DNA of 64,000 bases, taken from Haemophilus sp. GTDB taxonomy: Bacteria > Pseudomonadota > Gammaproteobacteria > Enterobacterales > Pasteurellaceae. Every line of letters starts with the position of its first letter. Position 1 is the first letter of the stretch. This document shows, in pieces, positions 34,664 to 43,608 of this stretch. The notes beneath the pieces were generated by a model, which was given only the letters and a program-made list of their open reading frames with translations, made no database searches and was not told the DNA's origin. A program made the position numbers and the translations under genes. The stretch lies in NCBI GenBank assembly GCA_019423025.1, contig JAHZCD010000006.1, positions 1 through 64,000 on the forward strand, read 5' to 3'.

Positions 34664-35554
34664 CTAAGTTTTGCGAAATTGGCTTGGTGAAAGCCCATAA
34701 ATTGCTTTAAACGCCTTACTAAAATGTGCTTCTGATTGATACCCCACTTCAAGAGCGATCGCTAAAATGGTCTTTTGCGTATTTTTCAATAAAACTGCCG
34801 CCATTTCTAACCGCACTTGAGTGAGAAATTTTCCTGGTGGCATCCCTAATTGCTGTTGAAAGATCCGCATAAACGTTGCACGAGACATGGATGCCAACTC
34901 TGCTAATTGCTCAATATTCCAATCTAATTGAGGTGAAAACAGGATTTTTTCAAGGACTTGATTCAGCCTTTTATCCTGCAACGCGGCTAATAAGCCTTGA
35001 TTGAGCAAACCTATTTGCTGAGCATGGCGCAAAATATAAATAAACAACACATTTGATAGCGCGTCTATCACGGATTTTGTGCCTTGCTCCGGTTTCTCAG
35101 CTTCTTGTAAAAAAAGTGAAACCAAAGGCTGCACAGGTGTATTTTGCAGCGAAAGATGCAAATAGTCTGGTAACGAATCAATTAATAATGACGGTTTTTG
35201 GTAATAAAATGTCCCACAAAACATCTTCAGATCGGGCGTACCTGCACCTATTTGATGGACATTAAAAAGCGCGTTTGACTGCGCTCTCTGTAGGCTATTC
35301 TCTCTTTTTTGTTGAGAACTGCCCAAAAAGTGCGGTCTATTTTGAGGGAGAAAAAAGAGATCGCCTTTTTTTAAATGAAACTGTTTTCCCACAAAGGTTA
35401 CCCAGCACTCACCTTGCTCGATTAAATGAAATAAACCTTGATATTCCGCCACATCTGGCTGATGTTCAACTTGCCAATCCCCTTGAAACAAGCAGCGGAT
35501 ATTGATTTCCCCGCGCACTTGCGCCAGCTGTGTTAATTTATCTAAATAATCCAT
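34664..35554 (-). CDS. AraC family transcriptional regulator with cupin domain
   Basis: A 296-residue regulator: an N-terminal cupin sensor (LIEQGECWVTFVGKQFHLKKGDLFFLPQNRPHF) and a C-terminal pair of helix-turn-helix motifs (LAELASMSRATFMRIFQQQLGMPP, and AIALEVGYQSEAHFSKAFKAIYGLSPSQFRK). The ligand is unknown. It is divergent from the small CxxC protein, 103 bp apart, which is its likely target; the ABC exporter gene lies downstream. Two uptake signals lie inside (34810, 35328). Confidence 0.92.
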   Translation of the reverse strand: MDYLDKLTQLAQVRGEINIRCLFQGDWQVEHQPDVAEYQGLFHLIEQGECWVTFVGKQFHLKKGDLFFLPQNRPHFLGSSQQKRENSLQRAQSNALFNVHQIGAGTPDLKMFCGTFYYQKPSLLIDSLPDYLHLSLQNTPVQPLVSLFLQEAEKPEQGTKSVIDALSNVLFIYILRHAQQIGLLNQGLLAALQDKRLNQVLEKILFSPQLDWNIEQLAELASMSRATFMRIFQQQLGMPPGKFLTQVRLEMAAVLLKNTQKTILAIALEVGYQSEAHFSKAFKAIYGLSPSQFRKT

Positions 35555-35657
35555 TGTGAGATTTTCCGTCTAAAAGTTAAGACAATTTGACAAGTATCAT
35601 ACGCTAATCTGCTTATAATTCCTCTCGAAATTTGTACTAAATTTAAGGAGAAAAACA

Positions 35658-36002
35658 ATGTTTGCAGATTGGAAAAATGATGTAGCACACGTTAAAAAAT
35701 CATTCGGTGCATTAGGTAAAAAATACCCTAAAATGTTACAAGCTTATGGCGCATTAGGTGCGGCGGCAGCAGAAGGTAACGTATTAGATGCCAAAACCCG
35801 TGAATTAATTGCATTAGCAGTTGCAGTAACAACACGTTGTGAAAGCTGCATTGGCGTGCACGCTGATGAAGCAGTGAAAGCAGGTGCAACTGAAGAAGAA
35901 GTGGCAGCAGCATTAGCGATGTCTATCGCATTAAATGCAGGTGCAGCTTACACCTACTCTCTTCGTGCATTAGAAGCTTACAACGCACAAAAAGGCGAAT
36001 AA
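35658..36002 (+). CDS. Carboxymuconolactone decarboxylase family protein (AhpD-like)
   Basis: A 114-residue helical protein with the redox motif CESC (C61, C64) followed by H68, the E-x-CxxC-x3-H pattern of AhpD-type enzymes, which act as peroxidase partners or thiol reductants. An SD AAGGAG precedes the ATG. It is divergent from the AraC regulator, which suggests induction by an unknown signal, perhaps a reactive aldehyde, chlorine species or peroxide (inference). It is followed by a strong terminator. Confidence 0.87.
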   Translation: MFADWKNDVAHVKKSFGALGKKYPKMLQAYGALGAAAAEGNVLDAKTRELIALAVAVTTRCESCIGVHADEAVKAGATEEEVAAALAMSIALNAGAAYTYSLRALEAYNAQKGE

Positions 36003-36028
36003 TTCGCAAGGAACTTTATGATTCTTTT

Positions 36029-36054
36029 AGCCCTCATTTGAGGGCTTTTTTTTT
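36029..36054 (+). terminator. Terminator after the AhpD-like gene
   Basis: AGCCCTC-attt-GAGGGCT followed by nine T. Converging opsX has its stop 22 bp further right and an uptake signal overlaps that stop. Confidence 0.9.
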
Positions 36055-36075
36055 ATCTCTAAAATTGACCGCACT

Positions 36076-37131
36076 TTAAAATAAATTCAAAGCTCTCATC
36101 TGAGCCACCACTTGCTCTACCTGAATTTCAGCCATTAAATTTTTACCTTTTAATTTGGTCGCCCAAGGCAATTCACTTGAAGGTTTTCCTTGTTCCTTCT
36201 GCACATTTTCTTCATATACCGACACTACATTATCCAGATTATGATAAGGCGCAGTGCGCAATGGATTGTGATAAGCATACAATCCAATCACTGGTGTTCC
36301 TTGCGTGGTCGCGATATGAGCAGGACCAGAATCAGGCGAGATGACTAAATTTGCTTGATGAATTAATGCAGCAAGTTGTTTCAAACTGGTTTTTCCTGAG
36401 ACATCAACTGGTTGAAAGTCACAAAGTGCAATAATTTTTTTCACCATTTCTAATTCGCGTTTTGCCGGCGAGCTACAAAAAATCACATTCACATTATGTT
36501 GATGAGCAATGTTCGCCACCTCCGCATAACGCTCCACCAACCAATCCTTCTCCGCTTTACTGGAACAAGGGGAAATAATCAGATTTTTGCGCGTTGGATC
36601 AATAAACTGTTTGGCATATTCTCGATCTGAATCAGAAATTGCCAATTGCCAAGAAAGCATTTCTGCCGGTGGCACTCCTAGATAATCGGCAAAAGCCATA
36701 AAACCATCTAGCACATGAGGCGTTTCAGGATCTTGAACTCGACGATTCACAAACAACCACTGTCCTTCTCGAGAACGTTTTTTGCCAAACCCAATTTTAT
36801 ATTTCGCTTGAATACCAAGAGAGATAATCGAAGCACGAAATGCCGTCTGCATATTCAAAAGCGCATCAAATTGATTGTTTTTCAAAAACATCCATAAATT
36901 CCACACGCCTTTCCAACCGCTCTTTTTATCATAAGGGACAAGTTCCACGCCTTCAATGCCAGAAAGCAAGCCCATTTCTGTTTTCCCCACAATCCACGTT
37001 AATTTGGTTTGCGGCCAATACTGTTGAATATGCTGCACCACAGCAAGTGCATGACAAACATCACCCACAGCAGATAAACGCAAAATACAAAGTGATTTAG
37101 GGGGAGAGGTAAAAAGTGGAGAATGGGACAT
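36076..37131 (-). CDS. opsX: LPS heptosyltransferase (OpsX type)
   Basis: A GT9 family enzyme that adds the first L-glycero-D-manno-heptose to Kdo of the LPS inner core. The N-terminal CILRLSAVGDVCHALAVVQ and the donor-binding VISPDSGPAHIATTQGTPVIGLYA are typical. The 351-residue length fits. It is divergent from kdkA, which phosphorylates the same Kdo; this pairing is characteristic of Haemophilus, where the core has a single Kdo. Confidence 0.92.
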   Translation of the reverse strand: MSHSPLFTSPPKSLCILRLSAVGDVCHALAVVQHIQQYWPQTKLTWIVGKTEMGLLSGIEGVELVPYDKKSGWKGVWNLWMFLKNNQFDALLNMQTAFRASIISLGIQAKYKIGFGKKRSREGQWLFVNRRVQDPETPHVLDGFMAFADYLGVPPAEMLSWQLAISDSDREYAKQFIDPTRKNLIISPCSSKAEKDWLVERYAEVANIAHQHNVNVIFCSSPAKRELEMVKKIIALCDFQPVDVSGKTSLKQLAALIHQANLVISPDSGPAHIATTQGTPVIGLYAYHNPLRTAPYHNLDNVVSVYEENVQKEQGKPSSELPWATKLKGKNLMAEIQVEQVVAQMRALNLF

Positions 37132-37208
37132 TTGAGTTCCTCGCGCATTTAATTTCCGTCTATTTTAAAGTAGAATGAGGGCATTTTCTATTATTCGGTT
37201 CAACTAAA

Positions 37209-37934
37209 ATGCTTGAATTCCAACAAGATAATCAATTCTTTCTTTTTAATCTCACGGAAAAACCAACAGAGCCAGCTTCATTTTTTGAATCGGCTTTTTG
37301 GGAAAAACAACAACGTATTACCGGTTCAGCCAAAGGACGTGGCACAACCTACTTCATGAATACAAAAGATCTGTTTGGGGTAAATACTGCCCTTCGTCAC
37401 TATTATCGCGGCGGTTTATGGGGAAAATTCAACAAAGATCGCTATCGTTTTCAATCATTGAGTGAAACTCGTAGCGTGGCAGAATTTCAGCTTTTAAATC
37501 AACTCCATCAAGCAGGTGTAGCCGTACCCAAACCGATTGCTGCACGTGTTAAAAAAGGCAAATTAGGTATTTGTTACCAAGCGGATATCTTGACTGAAAA
37601 GATCGAAAATGCCCAAGATCTGACCACACTTTTACAAATTCAACAACTATCGAATGATATCTGGCAAGCCATTGGTAAATTAATTCGTCAATTGCATGAT
37701 TTGCAAATTTGCCATACGGATCTCAATGCTCATAATATTCTCGTTCAACAACTCGAAAATGAACAAAAATGTTGGCTCATTGATTTCGATAAGTGCGGTC
37801 AAAAATCAGGAGATTCTTGGAAACAAGGCAACTTAGAAAGATTACACCGCTCTTTTGTCAAAGAAGTCGGCAGAATGAATATTCAATTTAATGAAGAAAA
37901 TTGGACTGAATTGTTGAAAGGATATAACGCCTAA
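37209..37934 (+). CDS. kdkA: Kdo kinase
   Basis: Phosphorylates position 4 of the single Kdo on lipid A, as in H. influenzae. The protein-kinase-like catalytic loop CHTDLNAHNIL (D171) and metal motif LIDFDKCG are visible, and the N-terminal GRGTTYF loop fits. The 241-residue length is normal. An uptake signal interrupts neither frame nor motif (37791-37799). Confidence 0.94.
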   Translation: MLEFQQDNQFFLFNLTEKPTEPASFFESAFWEKQQRITGSAKGRGTTYFMNTKDLFGVNTALRHYYRGGLWGKFNKDRYRFQSLSETRSVAEFQLLNQLHQAGVAVPKPIAARVKKGKLGICYQADILTEKIENAQDLTTLLQIQQLSNDIWQAIGKLIRQLHDLQICHTDLNAHNILVQQLENEQKCWLIDFDKCGQKSGDSWKQGNLERLHRSFVKEVGRMNIQFNEENWTELLKGYNA

Positions 37935-37936
37935 AA

Positions 37937-37975
37937 CGCATTAGAGAAAGGCAATAAAAAAGACCGTCTAATGCG
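37937..37975. repeat. Inverted repeat between kdkA and the tRNA gene
   Basis: CGCATTAGA (37937-37945) and TCTAATGCG (37967-37975) are perfect 9-bp arms around 21 bases. There is no clean T-run after either strand's stem, so terminator function is uncertain. It lies 12 bases beyond the 3' end of the tRNA on the minus strand and could be part of its processing or termination region. Confidence 0.55.
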
Positions 37976-37986
37976 ATCTCTGAGAA

Positions 37987-38063
37987 TGGTCCCCCCTACC
38001 GGACTTGAACCAGTGACCAAGCGATTATGAGTCGCCTGCTCTAACCGACTGAGCTAAGGGGGG
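37987..38063 (-). tRNA. tRNA with anticodon CAU, probably tRNA-Ile2 (lysidine-modified)
   Basis: A 77-nt cloverleaf with encoded CCA. The acceptor stem is CCCCCCT/AGGGGGG with discriminator A; the D arm is GCTCAGTCGGTTAGAGC; the anticodon arm GGCGA-CTCATAA-TCGCT has anticodon CAT; the T arm is ACTGG-TTCAAGT-CCGGT. The anticodon arm and variable region match E. coli tRNA-Ile2 rather than elongator tRNA-Met, so the C34 is expected to become lysidine by TilS and read AUA. The C1-G72 end pair differs from the E. coli G1. An elongator Met identity is not fully excluded. Confidence 0.85.
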
Positions 38064-38110
38064 AAAGTGCGGTTGATTATAGAGAAATAATCATTTGAAG
38101 TCTATATACA

Positions 38111-38143
38111 AAAGGATGGTCGTTGGAAAATTGACCATCCTTT
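38111..38143 (-). terminator. Terminator of glyS
   Basis: AAAGGATGGTC and GACCATCCTTT pair over 11 bp around an 11-base loop, 12 bp past the glyS stop; T-runs lie on both sides, so it may be bidirectional. Confidence 0.8.
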
Positions 38144-38154
38144 TTTCAAATGAA

Positions 38155-40221
38155 TTATTGCAATACCGAAATATCCGCCACTTGTAAGAACAAGTCTTGT
38201 AACGTGTTTAAAATCGCTAAGCGGTTTTGGCGTAATGCTGGATCTTCAGCATTTACCATCACGTTATCAAAGAAACTGTCTACCGGTACGCGTAAGTTCG
38301 CTAATTTATCTAATACTGCGGTGTAATCGCCTTTTGCAATAAGCGGTTGTACTTCAGTGCGTAATGCAAGTACCGCTTCAGCAAGGGCTTTTTCTGCTGG
38401 CTCTACACAAGCGGTCAAATTAATCTCGCCAATTGCAGCATCCGCTTTGGCTAAGATGTTACTTACACGTTTATTTGCTGCCGCTAACGCTTCCGCTGAA
38501 TCTAAAGTACGGAAGTGTGAAACCGCACGCACGCGCGCATCAAAATCAGCGGGACGAGTTGGACGACGCGCCAATACCGCTTGAATCACATCCACCGCAA
38601 TACCTTCATCTTGATACCAAGCACGGAAACGGCCGAGCATGAAGTCCACCACATCAGCAACCACATTTTTATTCGTAAGTTTATCGCCAAAAAGTGCGGC
38701 TGATTTTTTCACTAAATCTTCTAAATCAAGTGGTAAGTTTTTCTCTACGATAATACGTAATGCACCTAATGCCGCACGACGTAATGCAAATGGGTCTGCG
38801 CTACCTTTTGGTGCTTGACCGATACCGAAGATACCCGTTAAGGTGTCAAATTTATCGGCTAAAGCGACCGCACTTGCAACGAGTGATTTTGGTAATTCAT
38901 CGCCGGCAAAGCGTGGCATATATTGTTCATTTAATGCGACTGCGACTTCTTCATCTTCACCATCATGACGGGCATAGTGCATCCCCATTACGCCTTGCGT
39001 ATCGGTGAATTCAAACACCATGTTGGTCATTAAGTCACATTTTGACAGTAAGCCGGCGCGTTTTGCTTTTGCTTCGTCTGCACCAATTTGTTTTGCAATT
39101 TCGCCTGCAAGTTGCTCAATGCGGTCTGTTTTGTCTTTCAATGTGCCCAGTTGTTGTTGGAACAACACGGTTTCTAAGCGTGGTAAACGATCGACCAGTT
39201 TTTGTTTTAAGTCGGTTTTGAAGAAGAATTCCGCATCGGTTAAACGTGGGCGAACCACTTTTTCGTTCCCTTCAATAATCGCGGTTGGGTCTTCTGGGTT
39301 GATGTTCGATACGAAAATAAAGTGCGGTAATAATTTGCCGTCTTTGTCATAAATTGGGAAATATTTTTGGTCGCCTTTCATGGTGTAAACCAAAGCTTCC
39401 GCGGGCACCGCTAAGAAGCGTTCTTCAAATTTTGCTGCTAAAACGTTTGGATATTCCACCAACGAAGTCACTTCTTCAAGTAAGCTTTCTTCAATGTCAG
39501 CCACGCCGCCAAGTGCGGTCGCTTTTGCTTGAGATTTTGCCAAAATTTCGGCTTTACGCTCGTTGAAATCCGCTATCACAGAACCTTTTTCATGTAATAA
39601 TTGCGGATATTGGTCTGCGTGTTGAATTTCAAATTCTTTCTCGCCCAAGAAACGGTGTCCACGAATGGTGCGTGCACTTGCCACACCTAAAATTTCGCCT
39701 TCGATTAACTCGTCACCTAATAACATAGTCACGGTATGAACCGGACGGATAAATTGCACGGTTTTATCGGCCCAACGCATTGGTTTTGGAATTGGCAATT
39801 TCGCCAAGGCATTAGCCACAATATAGTTCAGCAAGTTTTTGGTCGGTTGACCTTCAATTTTTGCACGATGAACTAACCATTCACCTTTATCGGTCGCAAT
39901 ACGTTCTGCTTGATCAACGGTAATTCCACAACCACGCGCCCAGCCTTCTGCCGCTTTAGTTGGTTTACCTTCCGCATCAAAAGCGGCTGACACTGCAGGT
40001 CCGCGCTTTTCAATTTCTTTGCTCGGTTGTTGTGTAGCTAAGTTCAACACTTTCACCGCCAAACGACGCGGCGCCGCAAACCATTCGATTTTGTCGAAAG
40101 TTAAACCCGCTTGGTTTAATTCCGCTTCAACGTTATCCGCAAAAGAGGTCGCTAATGTTTTGAGAGCTTTTGGTGGCAGCTCTTCCGTGCCGATTTCTAC
40201 TAGGAAGTTTTGGGTTGTCAT
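38155..40221 (-). CDS. glyS: Glycyl-tRNA synthetase beta subunit
   Basis: The beta chain of the heterotetrameric glycyl-tRNA synthetase, needed for tRNA binding. It starts TTQNFLVEIGTEELPPKALKTL, contains the HD-like middle region (GVMGMHYARHDGEDEEVA, ADKFDTLTGIFGIG) and ends with an anticodon-binding-type region. The 688-residue length is normal. It should be partnered by glyQ, but here about 4 kb of other genes separates them (44311). Confidence 0.98.
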   Translation of the reverse strand: MTTQNFLVEIGTEELPPKALKTLATSFADNVEAELNQAGLTFDKIEWFAAPRRLAVKVLNLATQQPSKEIEKRGPAVSAAFDAEGKPTKAAEGWARGCGITVDQAERIATDKGEWLVHRAKIEGQPTKNLLNYIVANALAKLPIPKPMRWADKTVQFIRPVHTVTMLLGDELIEGEILGVASARTIRGHRFLGEKEFEIQHADQYPQLLHEKGSVIADFNERKAEILAKSQAKATALGGVADIEESLLEEVTSLVEYPNVLAAKFEERFLAVPAEALVYTMKGDQKYFPIYDKDGKLLPHFIFVSNINPEDPTAIIEGNEKVVRPRLTDAEFFFKTDLKQKLVDRLPRLETVLFQQQLGTLKDKTDRIEQLAGEIAKQIGADEAKAKRAGLLSKCDLMTNMVFEFTDTQGVMGMHYARHDGEDEEVAVALNEQYMPRFAGDELPKSLVASAVALADKFDTLTGIFGIGQAPKGSADPFALRRAALGALRIIVEKNLPLDLEDLVKKSAALFGDKLTNKNVVADVVDFMLGRFRAWYQDEGIAVDVIQAVLARRPTRPADFDARVRAVSHFRTLDSAEALAAANKRVSNILAKADAAIGEINLTACVEPAEKALAEAVLALRTEVQPLIAKGDYTAVLDKLANLRVPVDSFFDNVMVNAEDPALRQNRLAILNTLQDLFLQVADISVLQ

Positions 40222-40263
40222 TTTGGAGTCTCTATGTAAACATAATTTATATCATTATAAATA

Positions 40264-40830
40264 TTAAGGCTTTAAACCAAATACTAATGCAAATGGTACC
40301 CAAACTGGCATTGTTAAAATAAATAACAATTGACCGTTACCAGTTTCAAAAAAAGGTCTTTTGTCAGTTACTACTATTGGTAGTGGGGTATCTAATTTAT
40401 ATTCATCAGTTAAATTATTTAAACCATAAAAAGTCTCAGCATCAGCCAAGAATGTTACTTTTATATATTGTTTTTCATAAGCTTCAGCTTGATATACTTT
40501 TTTTAATTTGATTAAGTCATCATCACTTAATAGATTTTTATCAATAAAAAGTGAGTATATAAGCTCATTAGAACTTTGCGTTAGTATTTGCAGGTTTAAA
40601 GCTTGTTTAGATACTTTATAATGGTAACTATCATAAAATTCTTTAAATTGTTGTATTGTTTTCTTATCTTTGCTCTTTAAATGATACAGTTTTTCATTTA
40701 TCTGAACATGAATAGAATTATCAAAAAAACGTATATGTGTTATTTGTTTTTGAACAACGGAATTACTATTCGTACAACCTATTATTAACAATACGCAAAT
40801 AAAAATTATTGAATATGGTTTCTTAATCAT
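40264..40830 (-). CDS. Hypothetical lipoprotein
   Basis: A 188-residue protein not recognised. The N-terminus MIKKPYSIIFICVLLIIGC is a lipoprotein signal (C19). The mature part is rich in K, I and Y, has no cysteines, and ends in a hydrophobic stretch LLFILTMPVWVPFALVFGLKP that could insert in a membrane. The gene is markedly more AT-rich than glyS and glyQ, which suggests acquisition. It lies 42 bp upstream of glyS on the same strand. Confidence 0.75.
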   Translation of the reverse strand: MIKKPYSIIFICVLLIIGCTNSNSVVQKQITHIRFFDNSIHVQINEKLYHLKSKDKKTIQQFKEFYDSYHYKVSKQALNLQILTQSSNELIYSLFIDKNLLSDDDLIKLKKVYQAEAYEKQYIKVTFLADAETFYGLNNLTDEYKLDTPLPIVVTDKRPFFETGNGQLLFILTMPVWVPFALVFGLKP

Positions 40831-40860
40831 CTTTTATATTTCTCTGTTTTCACTTCTGCC

Positions 40861-40896
40861 AAATCTCCCCTACCCCTCTTTGCTAAAGAGGGGATT
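40861..40896. repeat. Palindromic repeat, copy A
   Basis: AAATCTCCCCTA followed by a 9-bp hairpin with arms CCCCTCTTT and AAAGAGGGG around GCT, then ATT. It is the same unit as copies B to E and points the same way as D. It lies just upstream of the lipoprotein gene start. Confidence 0.85.
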
Positions 40897-41010
40897 GGAT
40901 CTTTGCAGAGTTAAATATCTATGTTCTACTTTAATGTTTTTGAAAGCAGATAATTTAATCTCTATTGAAATTAAAATGTAAATGAGTCAGTTACTATCAA
41001 TTTACTCAAG
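40897..41010. other. AT-rich spacer between repeat copies A and B
   Basis: No gene seen. From about 40990 it carries the sequence TACTATCAATTTACTCAAGAA, which is repeated with one change before copy C, so copies B and C belong to a larger duplicated segment. Confidence 0.4.
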
Positions 41011-41048
41011 AAATCCCCCTCTTTAGCAAAGAGGGGTAGGGGAGATTT
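41011..41048. repeat. Palindromic repeat, copy B
   Basis: The inverse orientation of copy A: AAATCC, hairpin arms CCCCTCTTT and AAAGAGGGG around AGC, then TAGGGGAGATTT. A and B face each other like the ends of a small element of about 190 bp. Confidence 0.85.
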
Positions 41049-41192
41049 ACTCGCTTCGCTCGCACTTCGTGCCATTGCTAAAGCAACGTTCAAACGCTTA
41101 CGTTTGTGGCAGAGGTTACCCCAACCTAATACTCAATAATCCCCCATATGCTAAAGTATAAATAGCCCGCTACTGTCAATTTACTCAAGAAC

Positions 41193-41228
41193 TTTCCCCT
41201 CTTTAGCAAAGAGGGGTAGGGGAGATTT
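41193..41228. repeat. Palindromic repeat, copy C
   Basis: Same orientation as copy B. The 20 bases before it (TACTGTCAATTTACTCAAG) match those before B with one change, about 180 bp apart, so a segment containing the repeat has been duplicated. It sits just downstream of the DUF559 gene stop. Confidence 0.85.
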
Positions 41229-41253
41229 GGCACAAGTTAATCCAACCTCATAC

Positions 41254-41619
41254 TCAATCACCCCTCACATTCTCCAAAAATAAATAAATCTGCTCAACTA
41301 CCGCTTCAATTTCACGTATGACTTCATCATTGCTAAATCGCATCACTGTAAAACCAAGTGAATTTAATTCTGCATCTCGCAATGCATCTTTTTCCTGATA
41401 ATCAGGTTCATAGTGCTGACTACCGTCTAATTCGATAATCAGCTTTGCTTTCACACAATAAAAATCAACGATATAGCTTAAAAGTGGCTTTTGCCGATTA
41501 AACCGAAAGCCTAATAACTGATCCCGATTAATCCGTTGCCAAAGTTTATTTTCTGCATCGGTTTGATTATTGCGAAGTTTTTGCGAATTTTCTTTTAAGT
41601 ATTTTTCATAGGGTTGCAT
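41254..41619 (-). CDS. DUF559 family (Vsr-like endonuclease fold) protein
   Basis: A 121-residue protein with the DUF559 core: EKYLKENSQKLRNNQTDAENKLWQRI, LGFRFNRQKPLLSYIVDFYCVKAKLIIELDGSQHY and the acidic residues of a PD-(D/E)xK-like fold (DFYC, ELDG). These proteins resemble the very-short-patch repair endonuclease but their function is unknown. It stands alone between a repeat copy and the acid phosphatase; DUF559 genes are often carried in variable regions. Confidence 0.82.
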   Translation of the reverse strand: MQPYEKYLKENSQKLRNNQTDAENKLWQRINRDQLLGFRFNRQKPLLSYIVDFYCVKAKLIIELDGSQHYEPDYQEKDALRDAELNSLGFTVMRFSNDEVIREIEAVVEQIYLFLENVRGD

Positions 41620-41624
41620 GAACG

Positions 41625-42890
41625 CTACTTCTTACCGTTTTCAATACTCTCCCTCAACACCTGTTGAAAACGTTCGTAATCACAGAAGCCCTTTTCATCT
41701 TTTTCACAGCCTTTGAGAGTTAAGGCGGTTTGGTTTGGTGGTGTTGATAAACTTAATGGCGTGATATTAATCAGCTGTTCAGTGGTTTGATAAACATAAT
41801 CCAACTTAAATTTGAGCTTACCACTGGGTTTGTGTTTCCACACTTCAAATAGCAACTTGCCACCGATTGGGATATTTTCCAACGAATCATCCAACTCATA
41901 AGGCTCAACACCCAGTGCGGCAAGCAGAGCGACGATATTAGAATCGTGTCCAACCAACAAGTTAATTTTGTTTTCACTATTTAGCTGTTGCTGAATAAAT
42001 GCCAATAGCGGGTATGATGCATTTTGTGCTAACGCTTCGTTATTTTTAAATAACGTGCGGTAATATTCATTTTTAATTTCGTTAATTGCACGCCATTTTT
42101 CTTGGCTATCCACGCGGCCGTTTGCGATTTCAGAATCAGGCTTGCCCACATAATGCGCAAGTAATAATGCACTGACAATTTTCTTTCCAGTGCTGATAGA
42201 ACCCGTAATTTTGACCGACTTGCCATCTTTAATACTGTACTCACCGACTTTTTCACCTAAATCACATTCGCCTTTTTGCAAACAGTTTGGTGAATTTTTG
42301 TAATTAATGATTTCACTCAATAGCGCATAATTTGGTGCTAATTTTTTCTGTAAAGCGGTTAAATCAACGTTATTTTTTGCAGATTCAATCAAGGCTTTGC
42401 TTGGGTTGTGGACTTTTGTAGTAAAAATAGGATCTTTTTCTGAACCAATTTTACCGTGATGTTGCAGTTGAACATTACAGCCCGCAAATGCACCAGAAAC
42501 AATCGCTTGCCCTGTTGCAATGGTGCGTTGCACACCATTTGCATAAGCAAAAATGCCTTCGCCCGATGCACAACGTTCTGTTGTTAGTAACCCTTTATCT
42601 GCAAGCCATTGACCTAAATACTGTCCGAAATAGGTTTCTAGCACCGTCCCTTTTGCCGTGAGATAGCCAGATGGTACATTCCATTTTGCCCATTCATAAG
42701 GGGAATATTTCGCCATTTCTTGCGGATCTTTTTCCACTGGTGAACGCAATCCGTGTCGGCTGAAAATCAATACTTTCTCTAATTCATAATCAGAACTTGA
42801 GGAAGTTTGACCATTTTCTGTTGCAAACACACTACTTGCTAAAGCTGAGCCAAGCAAAAGTGCGGTGAATTTTAGGGTTATTTTTTTCAT
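41625..42890 (-). CDS. Histidine-type acid phosphatase (periplasmic)
   Basis: A 421-residue secreted enzyme with a signal peptide ending near residue 23 (SALASSVFA). The catalytic motif RHGLRSP (R45-H46-G47-x-R49) and the proton donor HDSN (315-318, HDTN-type in relatives such as AppA phytase and glucose-1-phosphatase) are both present. It releases phosphate from phosphomonoesters in the periplasm; substrate unknown. Cysteines 107, 138, 203 and 209 could form disulfides. It is the last gene of a tight run 44261 to 41625 on the minus strand. Confidence 0.9.
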   Translation of the reverse strand: MKKITLKFTALLLGSALASSVFATENGQTSSSSDYELEKVLIFSRHGLRSPVEKDPQEMAKYSPYEWAKWNVPSGYLTAKGTVLETYFGQYLGQWLADKGLLTTERCASGEGIFAYANGVQRTIATGQAIVSGAFAGCNVQLQHHGKIGSEKDPIFTTKVHNPSKALIESAKNNVDLTALQKKLAPNYALLSEIINYKNSPNCLQKGECDLGEKVGEYSIKDGKSVKITGSISTGKKIVSALLLAHYVGKPDSEIANGRVDSQEKWRAINEIKNEYYRTLFKNNEALAQNASYPLLAFIQQQLNSENKINLLVGHDSNIVALLAALGVEPYELDDSLENIPIGGKLLFEVWKHKPSGKLKFKLDYVYQTTEQLINITPLSLSTPPNQTALTLKGCEKDEKGFCDYERFQQVLRESIENGKK

Positions 42891-42899
42891 ATTCGAGAT

Positions 42900-43346
42900 T
42901 TAATCATTTAATGTTGAAATTGAGCTATAAAAATTCAAGGCATATTTGGTGCCGTAAACTAACACCATAAATACTGCAACAATATTGACTACCGCAAAAA
43001 AGATTAGTTGTTTACTGTTGCTCTCCACCCAGAGCATTTTAAATAATGCGAGCGTACCAATATTTTCATCAAGTTCGCTCTCTCCGCCTAGTGTTCTTAA
43101 GGTTTTCAGCATCTTGCGTACAAAAGCGACGGTATTTATTGCCATGACGCTGAGTGCAATAAATCCTGAAGCCAAACTTAAAAACAGCACGAGCACATTA
43201 CTCCACGCCCAATGTGTCCAATTCAGCTCAGAATACATAAATAATGCGAGTGATAAAAACAACACAGCGGGTGTTAAATTTCGCAAAAACATTAAATAGT
43301 CATCACCAATTCTAAATAAAAATTGCAAAAAACTGACTTTCTTCAT
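42900..43346 (-). CDS. Unknown inner-membrane protein
   Basis: A 148-residue protein with three to four predicted hydrophobic helices (about 26-42, 46-74, 114-135). The N-terminus is basic with an amphipathic part (FRIGDDYLMFLRNL). No family recognised. It starts 4 bp after the glutaredoxin-like gene and precedes the phosphatase by 9 bp, so it belongs to that operon. Confidence 0.7.
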   Translation of the reverse strand: MKKVSFLQFLFRIGDDYLMFLRNLTPAVLFLSLALFMYSELNWTHWAWSNVLVLFLSLASGFIALSVMAINTVAFVRKMLKTLRTLGGESELDENIGTLALFKMLWVESNSKQLIFFAVVNIVAVFMVLVYGTKYALNFYSSISTLND

Positions 43347-43350
43347 TACT

Positions 43351-43608
43351 TTAAAAAATCTCTTTTAATTTGGATTCATCTAAAATAACACGGTCATCAT
43401 CTAACAATAATGCCGGAAAGCCCGCATAGCCTTGTGCTTTTGCATCATCAAATGCGGCATGACGATCACGCAAACGCAACCATTGTTTCAAGTTTGGAAT
43501 GGAAGATAATACTTCCACTGCCTCATAATCCACGCCCAAGCGTTTTAACTCTGCCACAAATGGCGCAGTATCAGGGCAATCTGCTGCATAATAAAGGATA
43601 GGTTTCAT
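43351..43608 (-). CDS. Glutaredoxin-related protein
   Basis: An 85-residue thioredoxin-fold protein. Its N-terminus PILYYAADCPDTAPFVAELKRLGVDYEAV is glutaredoxin-like, but only one cysteine (C9) is followed by PDT in place of CxxC, so it may act as a monothiol or lack redox activity; GFPALLLDDDRVILDESKL matches the cis-Pro region. Its ATG shares one base with the stop of the next upstream gene (TAATG). Confidence 0.8.
   Translation of the reverse strand: MKPILYYAADCPDTAPFVAELKRLGVDYEAVEVLSSIPNLKQWLRLRDRHAAFDDAKAQGYAGFPALLLDDDRVILDESKLKEIF

Noticed and set aside
40861..41228. CRISPR array
   Set aside because: Only three copies, in both orientations, with unequal spacers and no cas genes; better explained as dispersed palindromic repeats.
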